Of a stretch of DNA of 64,000 bases, positions 34,756-44,092 are shown one piece after another. The translations under genes and the position numbers were made by a program. How positions within the stretch are numbered: position 1 is the first letter of the stretch; each line of letters starts with the position of its first letter. The DNA comes from an uncultured Croceicoccus sp. (GTDB lineage: Bacteria; Pseudomonadota; Alphaproteobacteria; Sphingomonadales; Sphingomonadaceae), in the NCBI RefSeq assembly GCF_947496385.1, contig NZ_CANMCP010000001.1, positions 719,416 through 783,415 of the forward strand. The letters run 5' to 3'. Below the pieces are notes generated by a model. That model ran no database searches. It saw only the letters and a program-made list of their open reading frames with translations, and was not told where the DNA came from.

Positions 34756-35730
34756 ATGAAACGTCAGCGACGCAGAGCGGAGGCTGCGCGGGTGGAGGCA
34801 CGTTACGATGGAAATGCCCCCATGCACCAACACCGATCATCCCAATCCCAAGGCTTGCAACTGGAAAACCGCGCACGCAAGATAGTCGAGCAGCTGGGCG
34901 GTATCTGGTCGCGTTCGCGCGGGATGTGCTGCTGCCCGGCCCACGACGACCGCACTCCTTCGTTAAGCATCACGCTCGGAAGGCGCGCAATCCTTGTTCA
35001 TTGCTTTGCCGGCTGCACGAACGAGGCGGTGATAGAAGGCATGGCCGGGTTCGGAATACGAATTGCGGACCCGTTCGATGGCACGAGTGGTCCGATCGTG
35101 GCCGAACCGCGCGAGGAAGTCGCCAATCGCAATGCGCTGAGGCTCTGGCGTGAGGCGTCGATCATCGCTGGCAGCCCCGCCGAGAAGTACCTCGCGTCCA
35201 GAGGCATCACGATTGCTTCGCCGGAGCTGCGTTTCCACCGGCGTATGCCGCTGGGGCCAAAGGGTGCTGTCCGGTTTCTACCCGCGATGGTGGCGGCCGT
35301 GCGCAATGATGCCGGAATTCTGGCGCTGCACCGCTCCTTCCTTGACCTCGACAAAACCAGCATGGCTTCTTTCGATCAGCCTAGGCGTGCGTTAGGCAGC
35401 CCCGGTTCTGGGGCGGTGCGTTTCGCGTACCCGACTGGGGGACGCCTTGGCCTCGCAGAAGGAAACGAAACGGCCCTCTCCGCGATGCAATTGTTCAATG
35501 TTCCCTGCTGGGCGACGCTGGGAAACGAACGCTTCGGCCTGGCCACCATCCCTCAATCGGTGCGGCAGCTGTATCTCTTTGTCGACAATGATGCGGGCGG
35601 GCACCTTGCTGAGGAGCGCGCGCGCAAGGCTTACGCTTGCGAAGGGCGGCTGATTGTCACCAGGCGCCCGGAGCTAACCGGCGACGACTGGAATGATGTG
35701 CTCATGCGCTCAGTACGAGCTGCGGTCTGA
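34756..35730 (+). CDS. Toprim-domain primase-like protein
   Basis: A 324-aa protein with an N-terminal CHC2-like zinc finger ([15 protein letters not shown], then HCFAGC), a DUF7146-like middle and a C-terminal toprim domain ([16 protein letters not shown] with the catalytic Glu, and [11 protein letters not shown] with the DxD-type metal site). It resembles primase-helicase parts found in plasmids and phages. It probably acts in element replication or repair and precedes the Strawberry-notch gene by about 100 bp. An ATG at 34822 is an alternative start. Confidence 0.82.
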   Translation: MKRQRRRAEAARVEARYDGNAPMHQHRSSQSQGLQLENRARKIVEQLGGIWSRSRGMCCCPAHDDRTPSLSITLGRRAILVHCFAGCTNEAVIEGMAGFGIRIADPFDGTSGPIVAEPREEVANRNALRLWREASIIAGSPAEKYLASRGITIASPELRFHRRMPLGPKGAVRFLPAMVAAVRNDAGILALHRSFLDLDKTSMASFDQPRRALGSPGSGAVRFAYPTGGRLGLAEGNETALSAMQLFNVPCWATLGNERFGLATIPQSVRQLYLFVDNDAGGHLAEERARKAYACEGRLIVTRRPELTGDDWNDVLMRSVRAAV

Positions 35731-35833
35731 ATGCCGGTGAGAGGAAAGCGGGCTTGGGGCCTTGTGAGGCCCCCGGGCGGATCCATCTGAACGGACACCC
35801 GGACAAACCCAGGGCCTCTTCAGGAGGTCTCTC

Positions 35834-38800
35834 ATGTCACACGCAAATACCGCTTTCGCATTCTCCGATCCCGCCGAGCCGCAAGTGTTGGCAGCGGCGA
35901 GGGCGCTGGCCGCGCGGCTAGGTTCAGATGAAGCAATCGCACGGCACACTGTGAATGCAACAATGGCCGATCATTTCGGCGGTAGCGACGCCGAAGGACG
36001 CTGGTCCGTACGCGATGCCCATGCTGCACTTGAATTGGCGCAGGTGCTGTTCCTGGCGCAGGCAACTGAATTCTCTCTCGCGATGCCATCCAGCGCTGCC
36101 GATGAGGCTTTCACGCGCCTTGAAGGTCTGGTCCCGACCCAGTCCAACCGGAGCGATGAGCAGATCGAGTGGCAACAATTCGCAACGCCGCCCCGTCTGG
36201 CCTGGATGGCTGCAAAGGCTTGCGCGATTTCTGCCGTTGAACTGGTTCTCGAACCGTCGGCCGGGACCGGGATCCTAGGCGTATGGGCAGCAAAGGCAGC
36301 TGCGCGTCTCGCTCTCAACGAGATATCACCGCTGCGCCGCGAATGCCTGGGCACCGTGTTTCCGGAGGCGACAGTCACGGGATTTGACGGGGAACTGATC
36401 GACGAACTTCTCACGCCCGACGTGGGTCCGAGCGTGGTGCTGATGAACCCGCCCTATTCACATGGTATTGAGAGGGGCCACGATAGCCGCACTGGCGACA
36501 GGCACTTGCGCTCTGCCTTGAAGCGCCTTCTGCCCGGTGGCCGCCTGGTCGCAGTGATGCCCGATTGGTTCGAGCTTCCGAAGTTCCTTGCCGGGATCGC
36601 CGGCCCCGTCTCGTTGCGCCTCAACGCGACGATCGAGCGCGGTTTCGTCAAGCAGGGCACCTCAATCTCAACCCGGCTCCTGGTTCTCGACAAGGCTGAG
36701 GATGGTACCAGCCCGATCATCGCCCAGCCGACAAACTTTGCCGAGCTTCATTTGCTGATCGATATGCTGCCTGGCCGGGTAAGCCTGCCCGCCGAACCCA
36801 GCATCGGCACCAAGCCAGCATTGCCGCTTCGACTGGTGGCGAACAGGACGAAACCGGTTCCACTTAGGGGCCATCCAGCAGTTGCGGCGCCGTCGATCCT
36901 GCCGCTCGAATTTACTCCGCTCGAAGCACCTGCGCCGATCGAAAGCCAGGTTGGGCATTATTTGCCCTACCGGCCGAGCCGGATCTCGATTGCAGATGCT
37001 GTCCCGCATCCAACCCCGCTGGTCGAGTCCGTTGCGATGGGTTCGATAACCGCACCCGTGCCCGAAGTAGTGCCTCAGCTTCCGTCGAGCCTCATTGCTG
37101 GAGGCGCCTTATCCGCTGCGCAGGCCGAGACCCTGATCTATGCTGCAAGCGCGCATGCCCGCGACCTGCCGGGACGGTTCGAGCCCGACGACAAAGGCTG
37201 CGCCTTGAAGGCGAGCGCCGAGGGGCACGCCTACCGCATGGGCTACTTTCTTGGTGACGGGACTGGTGCAGGGAAGGGACGGCAGGTCGCTTCCGTCATC
37301 CTCGACCGGTGGGTGAGGGGTGAACGGCGCCACATCTGGATTTCCAAGAACGAAGCTTTGCTCGAAGATGCCCGCCGCGATTGGAATGCGCTCGGCGGTC
37401 TTCCCATCGACGTCCAGCCCCTTCGCCAATGGAAGCTCGGTGTCCCGATCGGGATGCGCGAAGGCATACTCTTCGTCACTTACCCGACGCTGCGTTCGGG
37501 CCGAAGCGACGCCACCCGGCTCGAGCAAATTCTCGAATGGGCAGGGGAGGACTTCGACGGGCTCATCGTCTTTGACGAAGCCCATGCGATGGCCAACGCA
37601 GCTGGCGGGGAGGGCTCACGTGGTAAGGTCAAAGGATCAGAGCAGGGCATTGCCGGTGTTCGCATCCAGAACCTGCTGCCGCGCGCCCGCGTGCTCTACG
37701 CTTCGGCGACCGGGGCATCCGACGTCAATAATCTCGCCTATGCCACCCGTTTGGGCCTGTGGGGTCCCGAGACAGCTTTTGCCAATCGCGAAGCCTTCGT
37801 CGCAGACATCCGCGATGGCGGTATCGCGGCCATGGAACTGGTCGCGCGCGATCTGAAATCACTGGGGCTGTATGCGGCGAGGGCACTTTCATTTGCTGGG
37901 GTTGAGTACGAGATTCTCGAACATTACCTGAACCCCGACCAGGTAGCGGTTTATGACGCCTATGCAGACGCCTGGGCAATCATTCATGCCAATTTGCGCG
38001 AGGCACTCGAGGCAACTCGGATCGTCGACACTGACAGCGGCGATACCCTGAATTCAGGTGCCAAATCGGCGGCGCTCTCGGTGTTTGAAGGCACCGAGCA
38101 GCGCTTCTTCGCGCAGCTACTTCTATCGATGAAGCTGCCGAGCCTGCTGCCTGCGATTGATACGGCACTTGCCGACGGCAACGCTGTTGTAGTGCAACTC
38201 GTCTCGACCGCCGAAGCCATGCTCAACCGCCGCCTCGCTGATCTCTCCGATGCGGAACGTGAAGCACTCGAAATCGATCTCTCCCCCCGCGAATACGTCG
38301 TCGATTACCTCACCAAAAGCTTTCCGGTGCGGTTGATGTCCGTTTTTACGGACGAGAACGGCAATGCTCGGTCCGAACCGATGAGCGATGAGAAAGGTGC
38401 TCCAGTTCTCTGTCGTTCGGCGCTTGCCGCGCGCGATCGCATGATCGAGCAACTCTGTGCCTTGCCGCCGATCGCGACGGCGCTCGATGCAATCATCGAA
38501 CGGTTCGGTGTCGATCAGGTCGCCGAAGTCACCGGCCGTACCCGCCGCCTGATCGTCGGACGCGATGGACGCCAGGTGCTCCAGTCGCGCTCTCCGCGCG
38601 CCAATGTCGCCGAGACGCGAGATTTTATGGACGGGACCAAACGAATCCTGGTTTTCTCCGATGCCGGTGGCACCGGCCGCAGTTATCATGCCGACCTCGC
38701 GGCAAAGAACCAGATGCGCCGGGTCCACTTCCTGCTTGAGCCGGGCTGGCGGGCCGATGCCGCAATTCAAGGGCTTGGCCGTACCAACCGCACCAATCAG

Positions 38801-40066
38801 GCGTCGGCCCCTCTGTTCCGCCCCGTGACCACCGATGTGCGTGGCGAACGTCGGTTTATATCGACCATTGCACGTCGGCTCGATAGCCTCGGGGCACTGA
38901 CCCGCGGGCAACGTCAGACGGGTGGGCAGAACCTCTTCGATCCTGCCGACAATCTCGAGAGCACATGCGCCAAGGAGGCGCTTCACCGCTGGTTCGGCCT
39001 GTTGTTCGAAGGCAAGCTGGAAGCCGTTACGCTTTCTCGGTTTGAGGAATTGAGCGGGCTCAGGGTCGAAGGAGCCGACGGCGGGATGATCGATGACCTG
39101 CCAACAATCCAGCGCTGGCTCAATCGCATCCTCGCGTTGCCGATTGTTTTGCAAAACGGCATATTTGACGAGTTTCTCGGCCTCGTCGAAGCGCGGATCG
39201 ATGCCGCACGCCAGGCGGGCACGCTCGACATTGGGGTTGAGACCATTGCGGTCGAGCATTTCGAGGTGCTGACCGATACGCTTCTGCGCACCGATGCGCT
39301 GTCGGGTGCGACTACGCATCTCCTGGAACTCGAGATTGCCCGCGCGCTCAAGCCTTTGCGTCTCGAACGGCTCGAGGAGCTCTACGGCTTTTCAGGTTCG
39401 CGTCAGCAACTTCTGCGTAATGCGCGCTCAGGCCGGATCGGGCTGCTTGTCCCGGCGCGTAGTCTGCTCACCGACGAAGGTATGCGTGTGGCCCGCTTCG
39501 AGCTAGTTCGTCCCTTAAAGCACGGACACATTACTGCCGATCAACTCGCGGAGAGCAGCTGGGAAACGGTGGATGCAACCGAATTTCGCCGCCTGTGGCA
39601 GGTGGAGGTCGATGACGCCGCATCAAATCACAAGCGCGAGCGACTGCATCTTGCAACGGGCCTGCTGCTTCCGGTGTGGGACAAACTCCCTTCCGACTAT
39701 GTTCGGGTCAGCCGGATTTCGGCGCGAGACGGACGCTCGCTGTTAGGCCGGGAGGTTCCGCTCCATTGCGTGCCCGAACTATGCCAGGCGCTTGGACTTG
39801 AAGACGAACATGCCTTCTCGGCAGAGCAAATCGTCGATGCGGTGCTCGGGACCGGGCGGCCGATGCAAATCAAAAGCCGCGAAGCGCTTACGCTCAAGCG
39901 CAGCCTCGTCAATGGCGCGCAGCGGCTCGAACTGGCTGGTTGGTCGGCGTCGCGCCTCGACTGGTACAAGGCACATGGGTGCTTCACCGAGATCATACGC
40001 TATCAGACGCGACTTTTCGTCCCGACGACGAACGCGGTGGCGGTCTTGGCGGGACTTGTCGGATGA
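35834..40066 (+). CDS. Strawberry-notch-type methylase/helicase fusion
   Basis: A giant 1410-aa protein. The N-terminal part is a Rossmann methyltransferase-like domain with LEPSAGTGILGVWAA and VVLMNPPYSHG (residues about 205), an N6-adenine methylase signature. The second half is a Strawberry-notch SF2 ATPase: FLGDGTGAGKGRQ (Walker A, about residue 474), IVFDEAHAM (DEAH, about 579), and a helicase C region with QGLGRTNRTNQ. Relatives occur in many plasmids and islands, where the role is unknown; anti-defence and DNA repair have been suggested. An AGGAGG site precedes the ATG. Confidence 0.85.
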   Translation: MSHANTAFAFSDPAEPQVLAAARALAARLGSDEAIARHTVNATMADHFGGSDAEGRWSVRDAHAALELAQVLFLAQATEFSLAMPSSAADEAFTRLEGLVPTQSNRSDEQIEWQQFATPPRLAWMAAKACAISAVELVLEPSAGTGILGVWAAKAAARLALNEISPLRRECLGTVFPEATVTGFDGELIDELLTPDVGPSVVLMNPPYSHGIERGHDSRTGDRHLRSALKRLLPGGRLVAVMPDWFELPKFLAGIAGPVSLRLNATIERGFVKQGTSISTRLLVLDKAEDGTSPIIAQPTNFAELHLLIDMLPGRVSLPAEPSIGTKPALPLRLVANRTKPVPLRGHPAVAAPSILPLEFTPLEAPAPIESQVGHYLPYRPSRISIADAVPHPTPLVESVAMGSITAPVPEVVPQLPSSLIAGGALSAAQAETLIYAASAHARDLPGRFEPDDKGCALKASAEGHAYRMGYFLGDGTGAGKGRQVASVILDRWVRGERRHIWISKNEALLEDARRDWNALGGLPIDVQPLRQWKLGVPIGMREGILFVTYPTLRSGRSDATRLEQILEWAGEDFDGLIVFDEAHAMANAAGGEGSRGKVKGSEQGIAGVRIQNLLPRARVLYASATGASDVNNLAYATRLGLWGPETAFANREAFVADIRDGGIAAMELVARDLKSLGLYAARALSFAGVEYEILEHYLNPDQVAVYDAYADAWAIIHANLREALEATRIVDTDSGDTLNSGAKSAALSVFEGTEQRFFAQLLLSMKLPSLLPAIDTALADGNAVVVQLVSTAEAMLNRRLADLSDAEREALEIDLSPREYVVDYLTKSFPVRLMSVFTDENGNARSEPMSDEKGAPVLCRSALAARDRMIEQLCALPPIATALDAIIERFGVDQVAEVTGRTRRLIVGRDGRQVLQSRSPRANVAETRDFMDGTKRILVFSDAGGTGRSYHADLAAKNQMRRVHFLLEPGWRADAAIQGLGRTNRTNQASAPLFRPVTTDVRGERRFISTIARRLDSLGALTRGQRQTGGQNLFDPADNLESTCAKEALHRWFGLLFEGKLEAVTLSRFEELSGLRVEGADGGMIDDLPTIQRWLNRILALPIVLQNGIFDEFLGLVEARIDAARQAGTLDIGVETIAVEHFEVLTDTLLRTDALSGATTHLLELEIARALKPLRLERLEELYGFSGSRQQLLRNARSGRIGLLVPARSLLTDEGMRVARFELVRPLKHGHITADQLAESSWETVDATEFRRLWQVEVDDAASNHKRERLHLATGLLLPVWDKLPSDYVRVSRISARDGRSLLGREVPLHCVPELCQALGLEDEHAFSAEQIVDAVLGTGRPMQIKSREALTLKRSLVNGAQRLELAGWSASRLDWYKAHGCFTEIIRYQTRLFVPTTNAVAVLAGLVG

Positions 40067-40078
40067 GGCCTCCTATAT

Positions 40079-40090
40079 TGCCAATTGGCA
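40079..40090. promoter_or_regulatory. Palindrome before the toxin-antitoxin genes
   Basis: TGCCAATTGGCA is a perfect 12-bp palindrome 37 bp before the antitoxin start. It is a likely operator for the Xre-type antitoxin, since such pairs are self-repressed. Confidence 0.5.
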
Positions 40091-40126
40091 TCCAAAGTGA
40101 TATATGATGCCATATGGAGAATGCTC

Positions 40127-40540
40127 ATGTTGGCACTGCAACCCGTTGATACCGTCCCCCACGCCTTCCGACCCGATCCTATAACTCAGGAGGAAGCATC
40201 GGCGATGTTCCGCGCCGTGCTGAACCTGTTCGGCAAATGGGAACTCACAGACGAGCAGGCAGCGACTCTGCTCGACATGCCGGTTCGGTCCTACCGGCGG
40301 TGGAAGGCTGAGGGTGCGGGCCGTGTCTCGCGCGATGGTGCGGCGCGGCTCTCCAACCTGATGGGTATCCACAAGGCGCTGAGGATCATCTTTTCCGAAG
40401 CCCAACGTGGCTACGCCTGGATCAAGGCAGGTAACGCTGCCTTTGCCGGAGTGAGTGCGCTCGACGTCATGCTTGGCGGCGAGCTGACTGATATCATGCG
40501 GGTGCGTCGCTATCTTGATGCCGAACGTGGTGCCTGGTGA
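40127..40540 (+). CDS. MbcA/ParS/Xre-type antitoxin
   Basis: A 137-aa antitoxin that neutralises the RES toxin encoded next. The N-terminal Xre-like helix-turn-helix (LTDEQAATLLDMPVRSYRRW) and the C-terminal MbcA/ParS toxin-binding domain (ALDVMLGGELTDIMRVRRYL) are in the usual order. GGAGA lies 6 nt before ATG 40127; the track start is 14 codons earlier. The stop overlaps the toxin GTG by 3 bp. Confidence 0.88.
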   Translation: MLALQPVDTVPHAFRPDPITQEEASAMFRAVLNLFGKWELTDEQAATLLDMPVRSYRRWKAEGAGRVSRDGAARLSNLMGIHKALRIIFSEAQRGYAWIKAGNAAFAGVSALDVMLGGELTDIMRVRRYLDAERGAW

Positions 40541-41256
40541 TTGATCCCAAGGCGATTCCGGTTGCCCAGGTCGAGTGGAAAGGTGCTGTACGGATTATCC
40601 GCAGTGCCTTTCCACCGATTGACCTGTTCGAAGACATCGCAGACCCTGCAGATTGGCCGCTGCTGATCTCCGCCGAGCAAAAAACCAATCCTCGCATTAT
40701 GGCGACGATCGGCAATCTCGATCTGGTACCTGCTGACCGCCGGGTAGGGGGCAACGGCGCATCCTATCTGATGGCCCCGTTCACGCATGTCAGCACGGAC
40801 CGACCAAGTCGCTTCACCGATGGGACCTACGGCGTCCTATACGCGGGGGATGCATTCGAAACTGCGCTATTCGAGACAATCCATCATCATGCCCGCTTCA
40901 TGGCTCAAACCGTAGAAGCGCCAGGCTGGACCTCACAGTTCCGTGAGATCATCCTTTCGGTAAGCGCCGATCTTCACGATCTCAGGAGCCTTGCCGCAGG
41001 CAATCCCGCGCTTGATCCCGACAACCATGCTGCATCGCAAGCCCTCGCTGTTGAGCTCAAAGGGGGCGGGGCCGAAGGTGTTGTCTATCCGAGCATCCGG
41101 CATCCGGGTGGTGAATGTGTCGGCTTGTTCTACCCGGATTGTGCATCCGACCCCACTCAGGGACGTCACCTCGACTATCACTGGGACGGAATGGGTGTCG
41201 ATCTGGTTCGAGACGCTGGTACAGGGGCGGTGTTTCGGGTGGTGGGTTCTGCTTGA
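40537..41256 (+). CDS. RES-domain toxin (NAD+-degrading)
   Basis: A 239-aa RES protein: RFTDGTYGVLYAGDAFETALFET contains the conserved Arg, Tyr and Glu of the NAD+ phosphorylase active site, followed by VVYPSIRHPGGECVGLF with the conserved Ser. Toxins of this class, such as MbcT, deplete NAD+. The GTG start overlaps the antitoxin stop (GTGA). It should stabilise the element by post-segregational killing. Confidence 0.9.
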   Translation: MIDPKAIPVAQVEWKGAVRIIRSAFPPIDLFEDIADPADWPLLISAEQKTNPRIMATIGNLDLVPADRRVGGNGASYLMAPFTHVSTDRPSRFTDGTYGVLYAGDAFETALFETIHHHARFMAQTVEAPGWTSQFREIILSVSADLHDLRSLAAGNPALDPDNHAASQALAVELKGGGAEGVVYPSIRHPGGECVGLFYPDCASDPTQGRHLDYHWDGMGVDLVRDAGTGAVFRVVGSA

Positions 41257-41295
41257 GCGAACGATCCACGGGAAGCAGGCCAAAAGGCAATCCAG

Positions 41296-41820
41296 CTATG
41301 AAACGACATCCGCCCAACTTAATTTCAACGAATTGCCCTTCACCTTAGGCAGGGCTTTGCGGTCGATCAGCTTGCCCTGCACCTCAAAGTCAGAATCAAT
41401 CTTCACGATCAAGACCTTGCTAAAGTTGCGCTTGAGATTGAGCGCAATTGTGTCGTTGCTCTTGAAAGGCGTAATCGTCTTCACTTCAACGAAATGATTG
41501 CCAATTTTGCCGTCCGACCCTTGTGCGTAATTCCGGTGCAGTTTGAGCCCGTGAGTGATGGCCCCATAGAGTTCACCGAGATCGCCATACACCTGAAGGT
41601 GGCTGCCCGTGAGCTCGTAATAGTTCTGCGCAACAGCGAGCAAGTCTTGAAATATCGGAACCAGATCGACGTCGAGGTTCGGGAACCGGGCTTCGAACTC
41701 CAAACGCGCCAGATGTGTGTTGATCTCAGTCCAGGTAATCCATTCACCATCGTCGTAAATGGCGTTGTCTTCGTTCCACATGTCTGTTGGGCCGTGCATC
41801 ATATTGGCGTGACATGCCAT
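41296..41820 (-). CDS. Hypothetical protein with nuclease-like D...ExK motif
   Basis: A 174-aa soluble protein convergent with the RES gene. The middle reads ELYGAITHGLKLHRNYAQGS followed by DGKIGNHFVEVKTI. The D-x(n)-E-x-K pattern is what is seen in PD-(D/E)xK nucleases, and the KVLIVKID strand follows as in that fold. It may belong to a DUF of the DUF6998 kind. The activity is inferred only. The ATG lies just after an inverted repeat. Confidence 0.6.
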   Translation of the reverse strand: MACHANMMHGPTDMWNEDNAIYDDGEWITWTEINTHLARLEFEARFPNLDVDLVPIFQDLLAVAQNYYELTGSHLQVYGDLGELYGAITHGLKLHRNYAQGSDGKIGNHFVEVKTITPFKSNDTIALNLKRNFSKVLIVKIDSDFEVQGKLIDRKALPKVKGNSLKLSWADVVS

Positions 41821-41823
41821 CTT

Positions 41824-41840
41824 ACCAGTAAATGACTGGT
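41824..41840. promoter_or_regulatory. Inverted repeat before the ExK protein
   Basis: ACCAGT-AAATG-ACTGGT, a 6-bp inverted repeat with 5-nt spacer, ends 3 bp before the start of the minus-strand gene. It may be an operator in the gap shared with parB. Confidence 0.4.
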
Positions 41841-41948
41841 TTCCCTATCAACGACTGCGCCCATAGAAGAGGAAAGGAAGCTTGCTTCTGACTGAGCCGA
41901 AGGAGCCTCGATGGTCGATGCTTGAGCTCGCAATCAGGAGTAAGTCCC

Positions 41949-43937
41949 ATGATCAAGGCGATCCCGCTGACCAAGTTGGTCCAGTCCCCTCGCAATGTGC
42001 GCCGTCACGGCGACCCCGCCGCAGATGCCGAACTGAAAGCGAGCATTGCAGCCCATGGTTTGTTGCAGAACCTCATCGTTCGGCCTGCTGCTCGTGGAAA
42101 ATTCGAGGTCGAAGCAGGAGAGCGCCGCCGGTGCGCCTTGCTGGCGCTTGCCGAAGAGAAAGTTCTGCCGAAGGGCTACGAGGTTACCTGCCTCGTGCTT
42201 GAGGACGATGCGGAAATAGCCGTCGAAACGAGCCTGGCCGAAAACTTCCATCGCCTCGCGATGAACCCAGCCGATGAAGCGCAGGCGTTCGCTGCCCTTA
42301 TTGATGCTGGTGCCTCGACGGAAGATGTCGCGCGCCGCTTCGGACTGACGGTCCGCTTCGTCGAAGGCCGGCTGCGTCTCGCGACCCTTGCACCCGTCGT
42401 CTTCGATGCTCTGGCATCCGGCGAAATCACTCTCGATCTCGCCAAAGCGTTCGGCGCGACCTCCGATCAAGAAATTCAGGCTCGCGTCTATGAGCAAGCG
42501 TCTTCGGGCTATTATGCGCCCAGCGCCGACAGTATCCGGCGCATGGTGCTCTCCGGCACGGTTCACGGCAGCGATGCTCGGGCCCGTCTTGTCGGTCGCG
42601 AAGCCTATCTCGCTGCAGGTAGCCGGATCGAACGCGAACTCTTCGACGACGATGACAGCGAGTCCTGGGTCGATGTCGCGCTTCTCGAAACGCTCGCCGC
42701 AGAGGAGATGGAAAAGCGCGCCAAGGCGCTCGCAGCAGAGCAGGGTCTTGCCTGGGTCAAGCCGACGCTTGACGCCTATGCCAGTCACGATCTCGTCGAA
42801 GGCCTCATTCGACTTCCAGCCGAGCCGGCTCCGTTGACTGACGCCGAACTGGCCCGCCTTGATGAGCTCGATGCCTCGTACGACGAGCATGCGGCCATTC
42901 TTGAAGACGAAGACAGCGCCGAAGAAGCAATTGCTGCGGCCGAGGCGACGATCGAAGCGATCGAGCGCGAATGCCAGGACATTCGGGCAAAGCCCCCGGA
43001 GCTGGCACCCGAACTGAAGGCCGATGCCGGAATGATCCTCGTCCTCTCGCGCGACGGCACACCGGTTCTCCAGCCAGTGTTCTACGGCGAACGCGACATC
43101 GAAGTCGTTGGTGACGAAGATGTCGTCGAAGTCGTCGCGAGTGTCGGCAGTGATGGCAAACGCCGTGCAGCGCTTTCCAAGCGTCTGGTCGACGAACTTG
43201 CGATGCAACGTCGTGACGTGCTCGCGCTCCACGTGGCATCGGATCCCGGCCTTTCGCTCGACATCATGGTCTTCACCCTCGCGGATGCCGACACCCACGA
43301 CTGGCGGTCACGCGCGGCCACGACCCTGCGTGGCGGCGTCCCCGCGGGTCCGATTGTCGGGTTCGAAGCGAAGGATGCGCCGGCAAGCGCGTCCCTTGCG
43401 GACCTGCGCTCGGGTCTCGATGAGAGCTGGCGATCTGGCGAAGACGCTTCGTCGCGCTTCAAGATGTTTCGGGCACTCGCTGATGAAAGTCGCGCAGCAT
43501 GGCTCGGCTTCGTCGTCGCTCGCACACTCGAGGCGAGCCTCAACATGGCAGGCGAACGTCAGATCACGTTCCAGGATCATCTGGGCAGCACGATCGGCAT
43601 CGACATGGCGCAATGGTGGCGTCCGACCGCGGCAAACTACTTCGACCGCGTCTCGAAGCAGGTCATCCTTGATGCGCTCACCGATGTTGGCGGTTTGGAA
43701 CTGTCCTCACGCTTTGCATCGGTGAAAAAGGGCGATCTCGCGATGAGCGCCGAGCGCGTCTTCGCGGGGACCTACATCACCGAGGTCGAAGTTCGGGAAA
43801 GAGCCCTCGCCTGGGTGCCCGAAGTCATGCGTTTTGCCGACCAGCCGGAAATTCCTGCCGATAACGAAGCGCAAAGTCCCGATGCGGATTTCGTCGCCAA
43901 CGACGACAATCAGCCCCCGAGCGAGCTGGCCGCCTGA
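41949..43937 (+). CDS. ParB-like partition/nuclease-domain protein
   Basis: A 662-aa protein whose first 300 residues are ParB/Spo0J-like: PLTKLVQSPRNVRRHGDP, then GLLQNLIVRP and EAGERRRCALL (the ParB CTPase/nuclease motifs), and a helix-turn-helix (STEDVARRFGLTVRFVEGRL). The rest is acidic and helical with no domain I recognise. No ParA gene adjoins, unlike true partition pairs. AGGAG precedes ATG 41949. Such large ParB proteins are common on sphingomonad plasmids. Confidence 0.87.
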   Translation: MIKAIPLTKLVQSPRNVRRHGDPAADAELKASIAAHGLLQNLIVRPAARGKFEVEAGERRRCALLALAEEKVLPKGYEVTCLVLEDDAEIAVETSLAENFHRLAMNPADEAQAFAALIDAGASTEDVARRFGLTVRFVEGRLRLATLAPVVFDALASGEITLDLAKAFGATSDQEIQARVYEQASSGYYAPSADSIRRMVLSGTVHGSDARARLVGREAYLAAGSRIERELFDDDDSESWVDVALLETLAAEEMEKRAKALAAEQGLAWVKPTLDAYASHDLVEGLIRLPAEPAPLTDAELARLDELDASYDEHAAILEDEDSAEEAIAAAEATIEAIERECQDIRAKPPELAPELKADAGMILVLSRDGTPVLQPVFYGERDIEVVGDEDVVEVVASVGSDGKRRAALSKRLVDELAMQRRDVLALHVASDPGLSLDIMVFTLADADTHDWRSRAATTLRGGVPAGPIVGFEAKDAPASASLADLRSGLDESWRSGEDASSRFKMFRALADESRAAWLGFVVARTLEASLNMAGERQITFQDHLGSTIGIDMAQWWRPTAANYFDRVSKQVILDALTDVGGLELSSRFASVKKGDLAMSAERVFAGTYITEVEVRERALAWVPEVMRFADQPEIPADNEAQSPDADFVANDDNQPPSELAA

Positions 43938-43975
43938 CCTCCTCCTGACAGGAACGGCTGCTCGCCACCGTGAAG

Positions 43976-44010
43976 CGGTCCTCCGGCACATGCCGGGGGG
44001 CCGTTTCCTT
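43976..44010 (+). terminator. Terminator after parB
   Basis: CGGTCCTCCGGCA and TGCCGGGGGGCCG form a 13-bp stem followed by TTTCCTT. Confidence 0.75.
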
Positions 44011-44092
44011 CATGGAAAGAGAGCGGAGCGGGCTCCGGGATCTCCGGCACTGACCGACGGAACTGTCGTCAGGCCATTTCAGGAGATACAAC

